From positions 62,001 through 126,000 of the forward strand of contig JAGYIS010000007.1 of the NCBI GenBank assembly GCA_018402255.1: a stretch of DNA of 64,000 nt, read 5' to 3'. This stretch comes from Marinobacter sp. Its GTDB lineage: Bacteria > Pseudomonadota > Gammaproteobacteria > Pseudomonadales > Oleiphilaceae. The stretch's first letter is position 1; each line of letters opens with the position of its first letter. Positions 46,739 to 55,458 of this stretch are shown piece after piece. The translations under genes and the position numbers were made by a program. Below the pieces are notes generated by a model. That model was not told the origin of the DNA. It was given only the letters and a program-made list of their open reading frames with translations, and ran no database searches.

Positions 46739-47278
46739 ATGATTGAAGTATTGGTGCTGGCGGTGGCACTGAGCATGGACGCTTTCGCTGTGTCGATTGG
46801 TCTTGGTTCCAAGCACACGAGAAAAACCGGTTCGCTGGCTTTGATGGCCGGGCTGTATTTCGGGGTGTTTCAGGGCCTGATGCCACTGATTGGCTACCTG
46901 GGTGGTAAAGGCGTGCTGGGCTGGGTGGAGGCCTATGCCCCATGGGTTGCCTTCCTCCTGCTGACGCTCATTGGTGGCAAGATGATTTATGAGGCGTTCG
47001 CAGAGGGGGTAGAGGAAGACATCGCCATCATCACCCAGCGCGTTATGTTGATGCTCGCCATTGCCACCAGCATTGATGCCATGGCCGCCGGATTCGCTCT
47101 CACGTTGCTGGACGTTGCGCCCTTGCTGGCATGCCTGATCATTGGTGTGACCACCCTGATGTTCAGTGTCGCCGGGGTTTATATTGGAAGCCGGAGCGGT
47201 ACGTTTCTTGAGGGCAAGGCGGAGTTTGTTGGGGGCGTGGTGATTGTACTGATCGGGCTCAGGATTCTGTTCACCTGA
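46739..47278 (+). CDS. mntP: Manganese efflux pump MntP
   Basis: A 179-residue inner-membrane protein with six predicted segments. Family hallmarks are the two acidic motifs '[13 protein letters not shown]' and '[14 protein letters not shown]' and the overall size (E. coli MntP 188). MntP exports Mn2+ and protects against manganese toxicity. The leader (about 40 bases after uvrD) is too short for a yybP-ykoY manganese riboswitch, which often precedes this gene elsewhere, so control must differ or come from the uvrD transcript. It is convergent with uppP. Confidence 0.93.
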   Translation: MIEVLVLAVALSMDAFAVSIGLGSKHTRKTGSLALMAGLYFGVFQGLMPLIGYLGGKGVLGWVEAYAPWVAFLLLTLIGGKMIYEAFAEGVEEDIAIITQRVMLMLAIATSIDAMAAGFALTLLDVAPLLACLIIGVTTLMFSVAGVYIGSRSGTFLEGKAEFVGGVVIVLIGLRILFT

Positions 47279-47309
47279 ACCCGATCAAAACGGTGTGTAC
47301 TGAAACCGG

Positions 47310-48107
47310 TTACATCAGAACGGCATAGATTACGGCTGCCAGAATGATCCGGTAGATTACGTAAGGCCACATGCCGATGGTGTTGAGCCACTTCAGGAAG
47401 AAGTGGATTGCGGTAATAGCCATCAGGAACGAGGTAACGCCGCCCACCAGAAATCCGCTCCAGTCCACGATAACGCCAGACGTAGCCACTTCAAGAAGTT
47501 TGACCGACCCCGCCAGAACAATGATCGGAATGGCCAACAGGAACGAAAACCGTGATGCGGCCTCCCGGGACAGGCCCAGAAACAGTCCAGCGGTAATAGT
47601 CACACCGGAACGGGAGGTGCCGGGGATCAACGCCAGCGCCTGAGCGCAGCCCACGATGACGGCGTCTTTCCAGGTCAGGGAGTCCATGGATCGTCCCTTG
47701 TTGGGGCGCCAATCGGCCCAACCCAGCAGCAAACCGAAAATCAGCGTGGTGAAGAACATCACCTCCACCGCCCGCAATTCATTATCGATCATGTCCAGCA
47801 ACGCCAGCCCTGCAAGGCCGGCGGGGATGGTGCCGATCACCAGAAACCAGGCCAGGTTGCCCTGGCCAATCATCCGGCGTTTACCCAGAGAGAGCAGGCC
47901 ATCGCGGGTGATGGCAAAAACGTCTTTGCGGAAGTACAGCACCACCGCCAGCAGGGTGCCGATGTGTACCGCCAGGTCAAAACCAACGCCCTGATCTGCC
48001 CAGTCAAAAAAGGCTGGCACCAGAATCAGGTGGCCGGAGCTGGAGATGGGTAGAAATTCGGTCAGTCCCTGAAGCAGGCCCAGGAAAAAGGCTTGGAAAA
48101 AATCCAT
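47310..48107 (-). CDS. uppP: Undecaprenyl-diphosphatase UppP (BacA)
   Basis: A 265-residue inner-membrane protein with about eight segments. The two active-site motifs are present: 'GLTEFLPISSSGHLILVPAF' and 'LIPGTSRSGVTITAGLFLGL'. UppP removes a phosphate from undecaprenyl diphosphate to recycle the lipid carrier for peptidoglycan and other cell-wall polymers, and its overexpression gives bacitracin resistance. The length matches the family (about 265-280). It stands alone on the minus strand and is convergent with mntP. Confidence 0.96.
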   Translation of the reverse strand: MDFFQAFFLGLLQGLTEFLPISSSGHLILVPAFFDWADQGVGFDLAVHIGTLLAVVLYFRKDVFAITRDGLLSLGKRRMIGQGNLAWFLVIGTIPAGLAGLALLDMIDNELRAVEVMFFTTLIFGLLLGWADWRPNKGRSMDSLTWKDAVIVGCAQALALIPGTSRSGVTITAGLFLGLSREAASRFSFLLAIPIIVLAGSVKLLEVATSGVIVDWSGFLVGGVTSFLMAITAIHFFLKWLNTIGMWPYVIYRIILAAVIYAVLM

Positions 48108-48397
48108 AGGGGGCAGTTCGTTCCGTTCAATCAGAGGTGAGTGCGGAACGGATATTAGCAGGCTCGCCCGGCGCGGAACAGGTTGCCGGTATGGGCGGAC
48201 GCCAGTCCGCGGTTAGAGCGATTGCCCGGCTCGAAAAATCAATGGCTTACTCCCCCGGCTTAGGTGGTACATCCCAGTGCCGCCTTGGGTTGTCAATAAT
48301 TGGTCCGGACGATAGCAGGGAGAGCTACGTCAACAAATTAAATGTAACATCGTGTTAAATTTGGCAATAGATTTGTTCCTTCGTCATCTGGAAAGCC

Positions 48398-49231
48398 ATG
48401 ACCAAGAAAGCCACCATTTATGCAACTGGCGAACGCGGTGTCTATGTCGGGCGCCTGGAGCGCCGGTTCCGGCGGACCAGTGCATCCGCCACCCTTCTGG
48501 TGTCGCTGGAAGATGAACTGGAGGTGTGTGATCCGGTGGATGGGGCGCGGCTTGTGGGCCTTAGTTTCCTGGTTCCTCCCGGCTCGCAGCTGGAGTTCGA
48601 TACCCATGGGGCCAATGTCGCCCTCTTTTTTCTGGATGATTTCGGCACGGATCTTGAGCGCCTGCAGCGTCGCATGCACGCCCTTGCGCATCTGGGTCAG
48701 CAACCTGTATTTCATGGTATCGCCGGAAAGGAAGATGTTGTGGCGTTTGCTAATATGCTGCGCTTTCAGCGTCCGTCGCTGGGGACCGCCAGCCAGATTG
48801 TAGAAGAGTGGTTGTCCCATCCCTCACGGGTGGTCCAACCGCCGGATCCACGTATCGTTAAGGCCGTTCAGCTTTTGAAAGGGAATTACGAGCGCAACGT
48901 TTCCGTGGCGTGGATAGCCCGGGAAGTGGGGCTTTCGGCCCCGCATCTGACACAGCTGTTCAAGAAGACAACAGGTTGTTCGATGCGCCGGTTTCGCCTG
49001 TGGCACCGGATTTTTGTCACCGCCGCCAACTTGACGCAGAGCGTACCGCTCACGGAAGCCGCACTGGCCGCCGGGTTCAGCGACTATTCCCAGTTCTCCC
49101 GCACCTATCGGGAACTGGTCGGAGCCAGCCCTGCCCAGGCCAGGGACAATACGGAGCTTAATCTAAGCGGATATTTGAATGCGTGCCCTTATGAAACACC
49201 ATCCGTGGCGTTTCGCGGGGTTGCGAAGTAG
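48398..49231 (+). CDS. AraC-family transcriptional regulator
   Basis: A 277-residue regulator. The C-terminal ~100 residues hold the two helix-turn-helix motifs of the AraC family: 'SVAWIAREVGLSAPHLTQLF' and 'LTEAALAAGFSDYSQFSRTY' with 'RELVGASPAQAR'. The N-terminal ~170 residues are an unassigned effector domain, not a recognisable cupin. It is convergent with the lectin-haem gene, separated by a terminator, and divergent-neighbour to uppP; a 290-bp upstream region with a TAACA/TGTTA dyad (48345-48357) may be its own operator. Its target and ligand are unknown. Confidence 0.9.
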   Translation: MTKKATIYATGERGVYVGRLERRFRRTSASATLLVSLEDELEVCDPVDGARLVGLSFLVPPGSQLEFDTHGANVALFFLDDFGTDLERLQRRMHALAHLGQQPVFHGIAGKEDVVAFANMLRFQRPSLGTASQIVEEWLSHPSRVVQPPDPRIVKAVQLLKGNYERNVSVAWIAREVGLSAPHLTQLFKKTTGCSMRRFRLWHRIFVTAANLTQSVPLTEAALAAGFSDYSQFSRTYRELVGASPAQARDNTELNLSGYLNACPYETPSVAFRGVAK

Positions 49232-49243
49232 GGGGAACGGAGT

Positions 49244-49271
49244 GCCGGGTAAAAGCGCTGTTTTACCCGGC
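49244..49271. terminator. Bidirectional terminator between the AraC gene and the lectin-haem gene
   Basis: A perfect 11-bp stem, GCCGGGTAAAA (49244-49254) and TTTTACCCGGC (49261-49271), with a GCGCTG loop. It lies between two convergent genes and has A/T runs inside the stem; a clear external U-tract is lacking. Confidence 0.7.
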
Positions 49272-49303
49272 CCGCTGTTGTCGACAAAGGCCGTCAGTCC
49301 ATC

Positions 49304-52300
49304 CTAGCGGACACGATGCCAGGGGCCTCTGGGCCAGGTTTTTTCGCCCCAGTTAATCAGATCGTTGATGGCGCTATCCGCCACGCCGATTTTGCGCAAC
49401 TCCGGAATCACCCGGTAGGTGTTCCGGCCCTGGTACTCGCCCAGATCAAAGACGCAAGTGCCGCTACAGGATGAGAAATTGGTGCTGTTTCTGTCCTGCA
49501 CCTTGCGGTTCTGGTTTGCATTGGCCCAGTCCCGCGCTGTCGCATTGTTGGCGTCTGCAACGAAGTCTTCGATCATCGCCTGAGCCAGCCGGCCCCACAG
49601 CGGTTGACCAACGCTGGATTGAGTGTCGGTATTGGTCCTGTTTCTGGCCGTGCCATAGTAGACGTAGGGTTGTGCGGTACGTAAGTCGAGGCCGTTCTCA
49701 ATACCGTACTTGCCGTTGGTCTGTGTCTGGCGCTGCTTGATCATGGTGGCCCAGAAACGATAACCCTGATCGATACCCGAATAACGCTGCAACAGCTCAA
49801 CGTGACTGTAAGTGTAGGCATAATGCGCGGGGATGGTTTCCCGGTAGCCTGGATTCAGGATCATCGTCAGGTGATACCAGCTGTTGCTTTCCAGAATGCC
49901 GAGCATGGAGTTTTGCGTGAAGTACTGTCGGCCTTCGCCGGTGCCCGTGTAGTGCGGAGGACGGTCGAAGACGTTGCGGCCATCCACTACCCAGCCTCGA
50001 GCCTCGCTGGCATCGATGCAACGACCACCCGAGCAGACACGCTTGCCTCGCGTCATGGACTCCTGCTCCAGGTCATTGCTGTGCACGACCTCCCACATTT
50101 TAACGGAAGCCCAGGCGGATAGGCCGCGTTTGGCAATTTCGACAAACTCAAGGGCCTCCCGGGAGTTCTCGATGGCATTACAGCTATTCCAGTTGATGGA
50201 AGGCATCGGGAACCGGGTGGATTCAAGTACATTGCCATTCAGGGCTCGCCAGGGAGCACCGCCTTCACAGTTACCGCCTCTGCGCAGCCAGCTGGCAACA
50301 CGGGTGTTGATATTGCCTATGTTTCTGGGTGTGGGATTGTTTTCGGCATCCTGGTAGAGCTTTTCATAGTACGGCATGCCCACGTTGTTGCCTCTGTAAT
50401 CGGAGCGAATCACTGAGTCAGAGGTATCAAACACGTCGTCTGGATGGATAATCGGCAGCCACTGATTCCACTCCGGCATCGGGATATTCAACGGCAATTC
50501 CCGGAAGTTCAGCGTCGCGTAACGATCGACCACATTGCGCACAGCGTTGAGGGAGGTCCCGTCCGGGAAGAGGTAGGGTGCGATCTCCTTGTCGTCATCC
50601 AGAATGGCATCCACACCGGCACCCGCCGCCCACTCATAAGCGGGGCGACTGTCCAGGCCCGAGCCTGGCTGATAGGCCGGGTTCCATGGTCTGGCCTGAT
50701 TCACGACCGGAATATCAAGGCTACGGATATAGGACGCGATCTTTTCACCATCGGCCTGGGTCAGGCCGTGAAATTTGGACCTTTCGATGATGGACAGGTT
50801 TGAGAAGTTAAAATACTGCAGATCACGACCGTCAGTCGCGTGACACCCCGCGCACGAGGCCCGCAACTGCCCATCGAGGGGACCACGGCCGTTGCCCCGG
50901 CCATCCAGGCTATCGACCCAGGGGTCATAGAGAATGTTGTTCTGATGCCAGAGATCCCGGCCTTCTGCTATAGCGCTGGATGAGGCGCGTGGGGGCGTCC
51001 AGTAGGACGGGTCATCCAGTACAAACTCGTTGTCGTTCAAAACCTTGCGTGACAGGCTGCCATTTTCCAGCAGGTTCAGTTCGATAATTCTGAAGCCAAT
51101 ACTTGGGGCTTCGGCGTCTGTGTGTTCAAAGGTAAGGGTATTTTCGCCTCGGACCAGCCCGCTTACGGGCACAGTCATGCGAACGGTGCGAAAGCCACCG
51201 CCAATGCCGCCGTAATCCGCTTCGCCGCCAATGATGTCGATGTCACTGTTGCCATAGACGCGGCCGTTTTCGATGAAGTGCTTCAGCGGAATCGCGGCAC
51301 CGCCGTTCACCCGAACTGTTGCTTTCACCTTGGAGGTGTTTTTGTCGAGCCGGATATCGTGGTAGCCACAGACATTACAGCGCAGATAGAGATGGGTGAT
51401 AGCGGACGGATCATAAAGCTCGAAAGTTACACTTTTTCTCGTGCCAGCGGGCCCCAGGACTTCAATCGGCAACTGAATCGAACCATCGGCGGTATTGTCA
51501 TCGCCTGAGCCATTGCCGTCGCCGCCACCTGAATCGCCCGCGCGAACCGTGATGGTAACGGCCTCACTGTCCAGCAAACTGCTGTTCGTGTTCTTGCTTC
51601 TCACCACCAGTGAATGGGAGCCCGCGGGCAGACCGTCGACTGAAAATTCATAGGGAGCGGAGGAGTCAAGGCTGTGGTAGTTGCCGTTGATCCACAGGCG
51701 CGCCACCCGGACGCCATCCGGGTCAAACGCATTGGCTTGAACGGTGAAGCGCTCACCTGCTGCCAGTGTCGTCCCGTTTGATGGTGAGGTGATGACCGTA
51801 TAGGGCTGGTTGTTTTTGACCGAAATGGTCACCGGCTGGCTATCCAGCGAGTCGCCCTTCTGGTTTTTGGTTCTCACCATCAGGGTGTGCTCGCCCTCAG
51901 GAAGATTGGTGAGGGTAAATTCGAACGGGGCGGTGTTAGTCATGGCATGGTAATTACCGTTAAGCCAAAGCCGGGCAACCTCAACGCCCTCCGGATCAAA
52001 GGCATCCACGATCACCGTTACGGCGTCGTTGGGCGCAACCTCCAGTCCGCTGGCGGGCGAGGTGATGGTTGTGTAAGGGTCAGGGTCGCCGGTTTCACCA
52101 TCGCCGTTCACCGCCCATACCGGCGTGTCGCCCGCATAAATCGCCAGTGAGCCATCGTTATTGAGTACCAGACGATTTGCACGGGAGCCGTTAGTGCGGG
52201 AGCGCCAAACGGCATTGCCGCTGCGGGTGCGCAGCACCAGATTGCCATCATCCTGCATGGTCAGGCGGGTTGCCCCGGAACCATGGGTACCGCTGGACCA

Positions 52301-52543
52301 GACGGCGTCGCGGGCGCGGTTGCGCAGTACCAGGTTGCCGTCTCCCTGCAGGTACAGGCCGTACCGGCCGTTCGCCGAGGCCAGTGAACTGTTTAATTCG
52401 AGCCGGTCATTCTGCATCAGGCTGTTGGCGGCCGTTGGCCGGTCACCACCCGCGGCTGATGCCTCCAGGGCAAAGGTCAGTAGCACGGCCAACAGGCCGT
52501 ACAGAAGAAGCACCGGTTTCCCGGCTCTCTTTGAAATGAGCAT
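49304..52543 (-). CDS. Secreted bulb-type lectin / Ig-like / c-type haem protein
   Basis: A 1079-residue exported protein. Signal peptide (about 1-31), a bulb-type (D-mannose-binding) lectin domain at about 38-150 with repeated 'LQGDGNLVLR', 'MQDDGNLVLR' and 'LNNDGSLAIY' units, two Ig-like domains at about 155-245 and 246-340 each with 'VARLWLNGNYH'-type strands, a Gly/Asp linker, a beta-rich section, then a single haem motif 'CAGCH' at 564-568. The remaining ~510 residues are unassigned and hold Cys pairs suited to disulfides ('CSGGRC', 'CSGTC'). Lectin plus haem in one extracellular protein suggests redox chemistry on a glycan surface; this is inference. Possibly envelope-attached or fully secreted. 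Confidence 0.7.
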   Translation of the reverse strand: MLISKRAGKPVLLLYGLLAVLLTFALEASAAGGDRPTAANSLMQNDRLELNSSLASANGRYGLYLQGDGNLVLRNRARDAVWSSGTHGSGATRLTMQDDGNLVLRTRSGNAVWRSRTNGSRANRLVLNNDGSLAIYAGDTPVWAVNGDGETGDPDPYTTITSPASGLEVAPNDAVTVIVDAFDPEGVEVARLWLNGNYHAMTNTAPFEFTLTNLPEGEHTLMVRTKNQKGDSLDSQPVTISVKNNQPYTVITSPSNGTTLAAGERFTVQANAFDPDGVRVARLWINGNYHSLDSSAPYEFSVDGLPAGSHSLVVRSKNTNSSLLDSEAVTITVRAGDSGGGDGNGSGDDNTADGSIQLPIEVLGPAGTRKSVTFELYDPSAITHLYLRCNVCGYHDIRLDKNTSKVKATVRVNGGAAIPLKHFIENGRVYGNSDIDIIGGEADYGGIGGGFRTVRMTVPVSGLVRGENTLTFEHTDAEAPSIGFRIIELNLLENGSLSRKVLNDNEFVLDDPSYWTPPRASSSAIAEGRDLWHQNNILYDPWVDSLDGRGNGRGPLDGQLRASCAGCHATDGRDLQYFNFSNLSIIERSKFHGLTQADGEKIASYIRSLDIPVVNQARPWNPAYQPGSGLDSRPAYEWAAGAGVDAILDDDKEIAPYLFPDGTSLNAVRNVVDRYATLNFRELPLNIPMPEWNQWLPIIHPDDVFDTSDSVIRSDYRGNNVGMPYYEKLYQDAENNPTPRNIGNINTRVASWLRRGGNCEGGAPWRALNGNVLESTRFPMPSINWNSCNAIENSREALEFVEIAKRGLSAWASVKMWEVVHSNDLEQESMTRGKRVCSGGRCIDASEARGWVVDGRNVFDRPPHYTGTGEGRQYFTQNSMLGILESNSWYHLTMILNPGYRETIPAHYAYTYSHVELLQRYSGIDQGYRFWATMIKQRQTQTNGKYGIENGLDLRTAQPYVYYGTARNRTNTDTQSSVGQPLWGRLAQAMIEDFVADANNATARDWANANQNRKVQDRNSTNFSSCSGTCVFDLGEYQGRNTYRVIPELRKIGVADSAINDLINWGEKTWPRGPWHRVR

Positions 52544-52613
52544 TCTCGTTATCTCCTGCGAACTAGTTTGCTTTTATTATGGGTGCCGTCGTGAGGCGGT
52601 CTTTCGGTTAATA

Positions 52614-52650
52614 GCCCGTCCCGGGGAGTCGTCGACTCTCCGGGACGGGC
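52614..52650. repeat. 17-bp imperfect inverted repeat upstream of the lectin-haem gene
   Basis: GCCCGTCCCGGGGAGTC and GACTCTCCGGGACGGGC pair with one mismatch and a GTC loop. It lies between the ACR3 gene end (52759) and the lectin-haem start (52543), both on minus. It could end the arsH-ACR3 transcript, but no U-tract follows. Confidence 0.5.
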
Positions 52651-52758
52651 CAGTTAGCAGGGAGGTTATCTTTTCGGTTCTTTGGTGGGCTTGAACAAAC
52701 TGATGATTCTGGTTGTTTTGTGACGCAGTGGGCCAGCGGGCCGTCGGGCGGCTTTCAA

Positions 52759-53829
52759 TCAGGCCGGGAAATGCCCCCGGGTTTTGTTGGCGAACTTCAC
52801 CAGCATCAGCATCAGCGGGACTTCCACCAGCACACCCACCACGGTGGCCAGGGCCGCGCCGGATTGCAGGCCGAACAGGGCAATGGCCGCCGCCACCGCC
52901 AATTCGAAGAAGTTACTGGCGCCGATCATGGCGCCGGGCGCGGCGATGCAGTGGCGCACTTTCCACATTTTTGCCCAGCCGTAGGCGATGGCGAAAATCA
53001 GCACGGTCTGGAGGATGAGTGGCACCGCAATCAGGGCGATGTGCAGCGGGTTTTCCAGAATCACCTCGCCCTGAAAGGCGAACAGCAATACCAGAGTGAC
53101 AATCAGCGCCGCCGGCGTCACCGGCCCAAGCCGCTTCATGAATACCTCGTCGTACCATTGCTCGCCATGGCGGGCAATCAGGGTGCGGCGGGTCAGGTAG
53201 CCGGCCACCAGTGGAATCACGATGTACAGCACCACCGACAGAATGACGGTATCCCAGGGCACCTGGATGTCGGAGATGCCGAGCAGGAACACCACGATGG
53301 GCGCAAAGGCGAACAGCATGATGATGTCGTTCAGGGACACCTGCACCAGCGTGTAGGCGGCATCGCCCTTGGTCAGGTAGCTCCAGACAAACACCATGGC
53401 GGTGCAGGGTGCTGCGCCCAGCAGAATGGCGCCGGCCAGGTATTCGCTGGCCAGTTCTGGTGCGATGAACGGCTCAAACACCACCATCAGGAAAAACCAG
53501 GCGATGGCAAACATGGTGAAAGGTTTGATCAGCCAGTTGACGATGGTGGTGATGGCCAGGCCTTTGGGTTCTTTGCGCACACCCACGATGGCGCTGAAAT
53601 CAATCTGTGCCATCATCGGGAAGATCATGGCCCAGATCAGAATGGCGATGGGGATGGAGACCTGGGCGTACTCAAAGCGGGACAGGGTCTCGGGTATCGA
53701 GGGCGCCAGCTGGCCCAGTGCCACGCCGGCCACGATCGCCAGCGCCACCCAAACGGACAGGTAACGCCCGAACAGATCCATGCCGCCGGCGCTGTCTTCA
53801 ACGGGGGTTAGGTCGGTCTTGCTGCTCAT
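52759..53829 (-). CDS. arsB: ACR3 family arsenite efflux transporter
   Basis: A 356-residue inner-membrane protein with about ten segments. ACR3 hallmarks are 'GAAPCTAMVFVWSYLTKGDA' (with the Cys required for arsenite transport), 'NDIIMLFAFAPIVVFLLGIS' and 'IAAPGAMIGASNFFELAVAAAI' (read in parts). ACR3 exports arsenite, the product of arsenate reduction, using the proton gradient. It starts 10 bp after arsH on the minus strand, so the two are one operon, divergent from the ArsC-ArsR fusion. The ACR3 type is structurally unrelated to E. coli ArsB despite the shared symbol. Confidence 0.93.
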   Translation of the reverse strand: MSSKTDLTPVEDSAGGMDLFGRYLSVWVALAIVAGVALGQLAPSIPETLSRFEYAQVSIPIAILIWAMIFPMMAQIDFSAIVGVRKEPKGLAITTIVNWLIKPFTMFAIAWFFLMVVFEPFIAPELASEYLAGAILLGAAPCTAMVFVWSYLTKGDAAYTLVQVSLNDIIMLFAFAPIVVFLLGISDIQVPWDTVILSVVLYIVIPLVAGYLTRRTLIARHGEQWYDEVFMKRLGPVTPAALIVTLVLLFAFQGEVILENPLHIALIAVPLILQTVLIFAIAYGWAKMWKVRHCIAAPGAMIGASNFFELAVAAAIALFGLQSGAALATVVGVLVEVPLMLMLVKFANKTRGHFPA

Positions 53830-53839
53830 CAGTTGGCTC

Positions 53840-54557
53840 TCAGATGGATCGTTGGTTTACGCGTTTGGACAGTTCGGCCGCACTTTCCTTGCGCTCGGAG
53901 TAGCGATCGGTCAGATAGTCGCTGCGGCCCCGCACCAGCAGGGTGAATTTTACCAGCTCCTCCATCACATCCACGATGCGGTCGTAATAGGCCGAAGGCT
54001 TCATACGGTCGTTGTCGTCAAATTCCATGAACGCCTTGGGCACGGAGGACTGATTCGGAATGGTGACCATCCGCATCCAGCGCCCCAGCACCCGCAACTG
54101 ATTGACTGCGTTGAACGACTGCGAGCCCCCACACACCTGCATCACTGCCAGGGTTTTGCCCTGGGTAGGGCGTACGGCGCCGATGGACAAGGGAATCCAG
54201 TCGATCTGGGTTTTCATGATGCCGGTCATGGCGCCATGGCGTTCCGGAGAGCACCACACCATGCCCTCACTCCACTGCACCAGCTCTCGCAACTCCTGAA
54301 CCTTGGGGTGGGAGGCATCTTCGGCATCGGCCAGAGGCAGACCGCGCGGATTAAAGATACGGGTTTCCGCCCCCATGGCTTCCAGCAGCCGGGCGCCTTC
54401 TTCCACCGCCAGGCGGCTGAACGAGCGCTCGCGCAGGGAGCCGTACAGCAGCAGAATCCGCGGGGCATGACTGGAGGCCTTCGGTGGCAAAGACTTTGTA
54501 TGCCGTCGGCGCATCAAACAGGTCGGGTTCAATATTCGGGAGATCTTGTGTGGTCAT
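53840..54557 (-). pseudogene. arsH: ArsH organoarsenical oxidase (NADPH-FMN reductase family), split by one inserted base
   Basis: The true start is ATG 54557 ('[20 protein letters not shown]'), after which the frame must shift to read '[20 protein letters not shown]' and the rest of a ~238-residue ArsH with '[20 protein letters not shown]' and '[20 protein letters not shown]'. An extra T (A on the coding strand) in the TTT at 54495-54497 explains the break; removing it gives '[17 protein letters not shown]'. ArsH oxidises toxic trivalent methyl- and aryl-arsenicals using NADPH and FMN. The rest is intact, so the break is recent or an error. It is first in an operon with ACR3. Confidence 0.88.
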
Positions 54558-54587
54558 GTTTGAGGGCTTGTCCTTTACGACATGAGA

Positions 54588-54616
54588 TTGTCACACTATT
54601 ATGCATAAAATAAGAT
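54588..54616 (+). promoter_or_regulatory. Promoter of the ars operon with ArsR operator in the spacer
   Basis: TTGTCA (54588-54593), a 17-base spacer and TAAGAT (54611-54616) form a good sigma-70 promoter. The spacer contains TTATGCATAA (54599-54608), a perfect palindrome that is a likely ArsR site. A related ATATGC motif recurs at about 54615 and 54631. Repression by the ArsC-ArsR fusion at this shared divergent region is inferred. Confidence 0.6.
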
Positions 54617-54648
54617 ATGCGTAAAATTGAATATGCAGGAAAACAGAT

Positions 54649-55413
54649 ATGAAGCGCCGTGTTCTTTTTGTCTGCACCGCCAATAGCGCCCGGTCACTGA
54701 TGGCAGAAGCTTTGCTCCGGCATATGGCCGGAGACCGGTTCGAAGTGGCCAGCGCCGGTACCGAACCCGCTGAACCGCACCCCTTGGCATTACAGGTGCT
54801 GCAGGAAGCCGGTATTCCTGTGGAGGGGCTGTACAGCAAATCGTTGTCTGAGCTGCAGGGCCAGTACTGGGATTACGTGATTACTCTGTGTGAAAAGGCT
54901 GCCCGGGAGTGCGCCAGTGTATCGTCCGGTGCCCAGCAGATCGCCTGGGACTTTCCGGACCCGGCCGAGGCCAACCGGCACGCCACCTTTGCGTTGACGC
55001 TCAAGGAGCTCAAGGAGCGCATCGGCCTGTTCACCCTGGTTCATCAGAAAGAGACCGGCCTGAAACCGGCGGACTACAACCCGGTGACTGTGTTCAAGGC
55101 CATGGCTGATGACTTGCGACTGGCCGCCCTGTTGCTGATCCGGGACCAGGAAAAGCTGTGCGTGTGCGAGCTGACTGAAGCCTTGGAGGTATCGCAACCG
55201 AAAGTGAGCCGTCATCTGGCCACGCTGCGGGACGCCGGGTTGCTGGAAACCGAGCGCCGCGGCCAATGGGTCTATTATTACCTTAACCCCCGGCTGCCGG
55301 CCTGGGTGGGGCGGGTGCTGGATGAGACCGCCCAGAGCAACAGGGTGTTGATCGAACGACCTTTGGTGCAGTTGCAGGCCATGGCCGAGCGCCCGGTTGT
55401 TCAGTGCCCCTGA
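54649..55413 (+). CDS. ArsC-ArsR fusion: thioredoxin-type arsenate reductase plus As(III)-responsive repressor
   Basis: A 254-residue two-domain protein. Residues 1-140 are a low-molecular-weight phosphatase-like arsenate reductase with P-loop 'FVCTANSARSLMAEALLRH' (CX5R) and a second Cys pair in 'ITLCEKAARECASV' spaced as in S. aureus ArsC for thioredoxin recycling. Residues 148-254 are an ArsR/SmtB winged helix with 'EKLCVCELTEALEVSQPKVS' (the CxC As(III)-binding pair) and 'YYYLNPRLPAWV'. It thus couples arsenate reduction and arsenite sensing. It is first in the plus operon, followed by GAPDH and arsJ, and divergent from arsH-ACR3. RBS AGGAAA precedes the ATG. Confidence 0.92.
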   Translation: MKRRVLFVCTANSARSLMAEALLRHMAGDRFEVASAGTEPAEPHPLALQVLQEAGIPVEGLYSKSLSELQGQYWDYVITLCEKAARECASVSSGAQQIAWDFPDPAEANRHATFALTLKELKERIGLFTLVHQKETGLKPADYNPVTVFKAMADDLRLAALLLIRDQEKLCVCELTEALEVSQPKVSRHLATLRDAGLLETERRGQWVYYYLNPRLPAWVGRVLDETAQSNRVLIERPLVQLQAMAERPVVQCP

Positions 55414-55458
55414 CTATTCAACCGATACACGGATTGCGAACGTCGCAAGGAGATCATC

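Noticed and set aside
48108-48397. 290-bp region upstream of the AraC gene with a small TAACA/TGTTA dyad
   Set aside because: It may contain an operator but the 5-bp arms are too short to support a named site; no RNA gene or ORF is evident.
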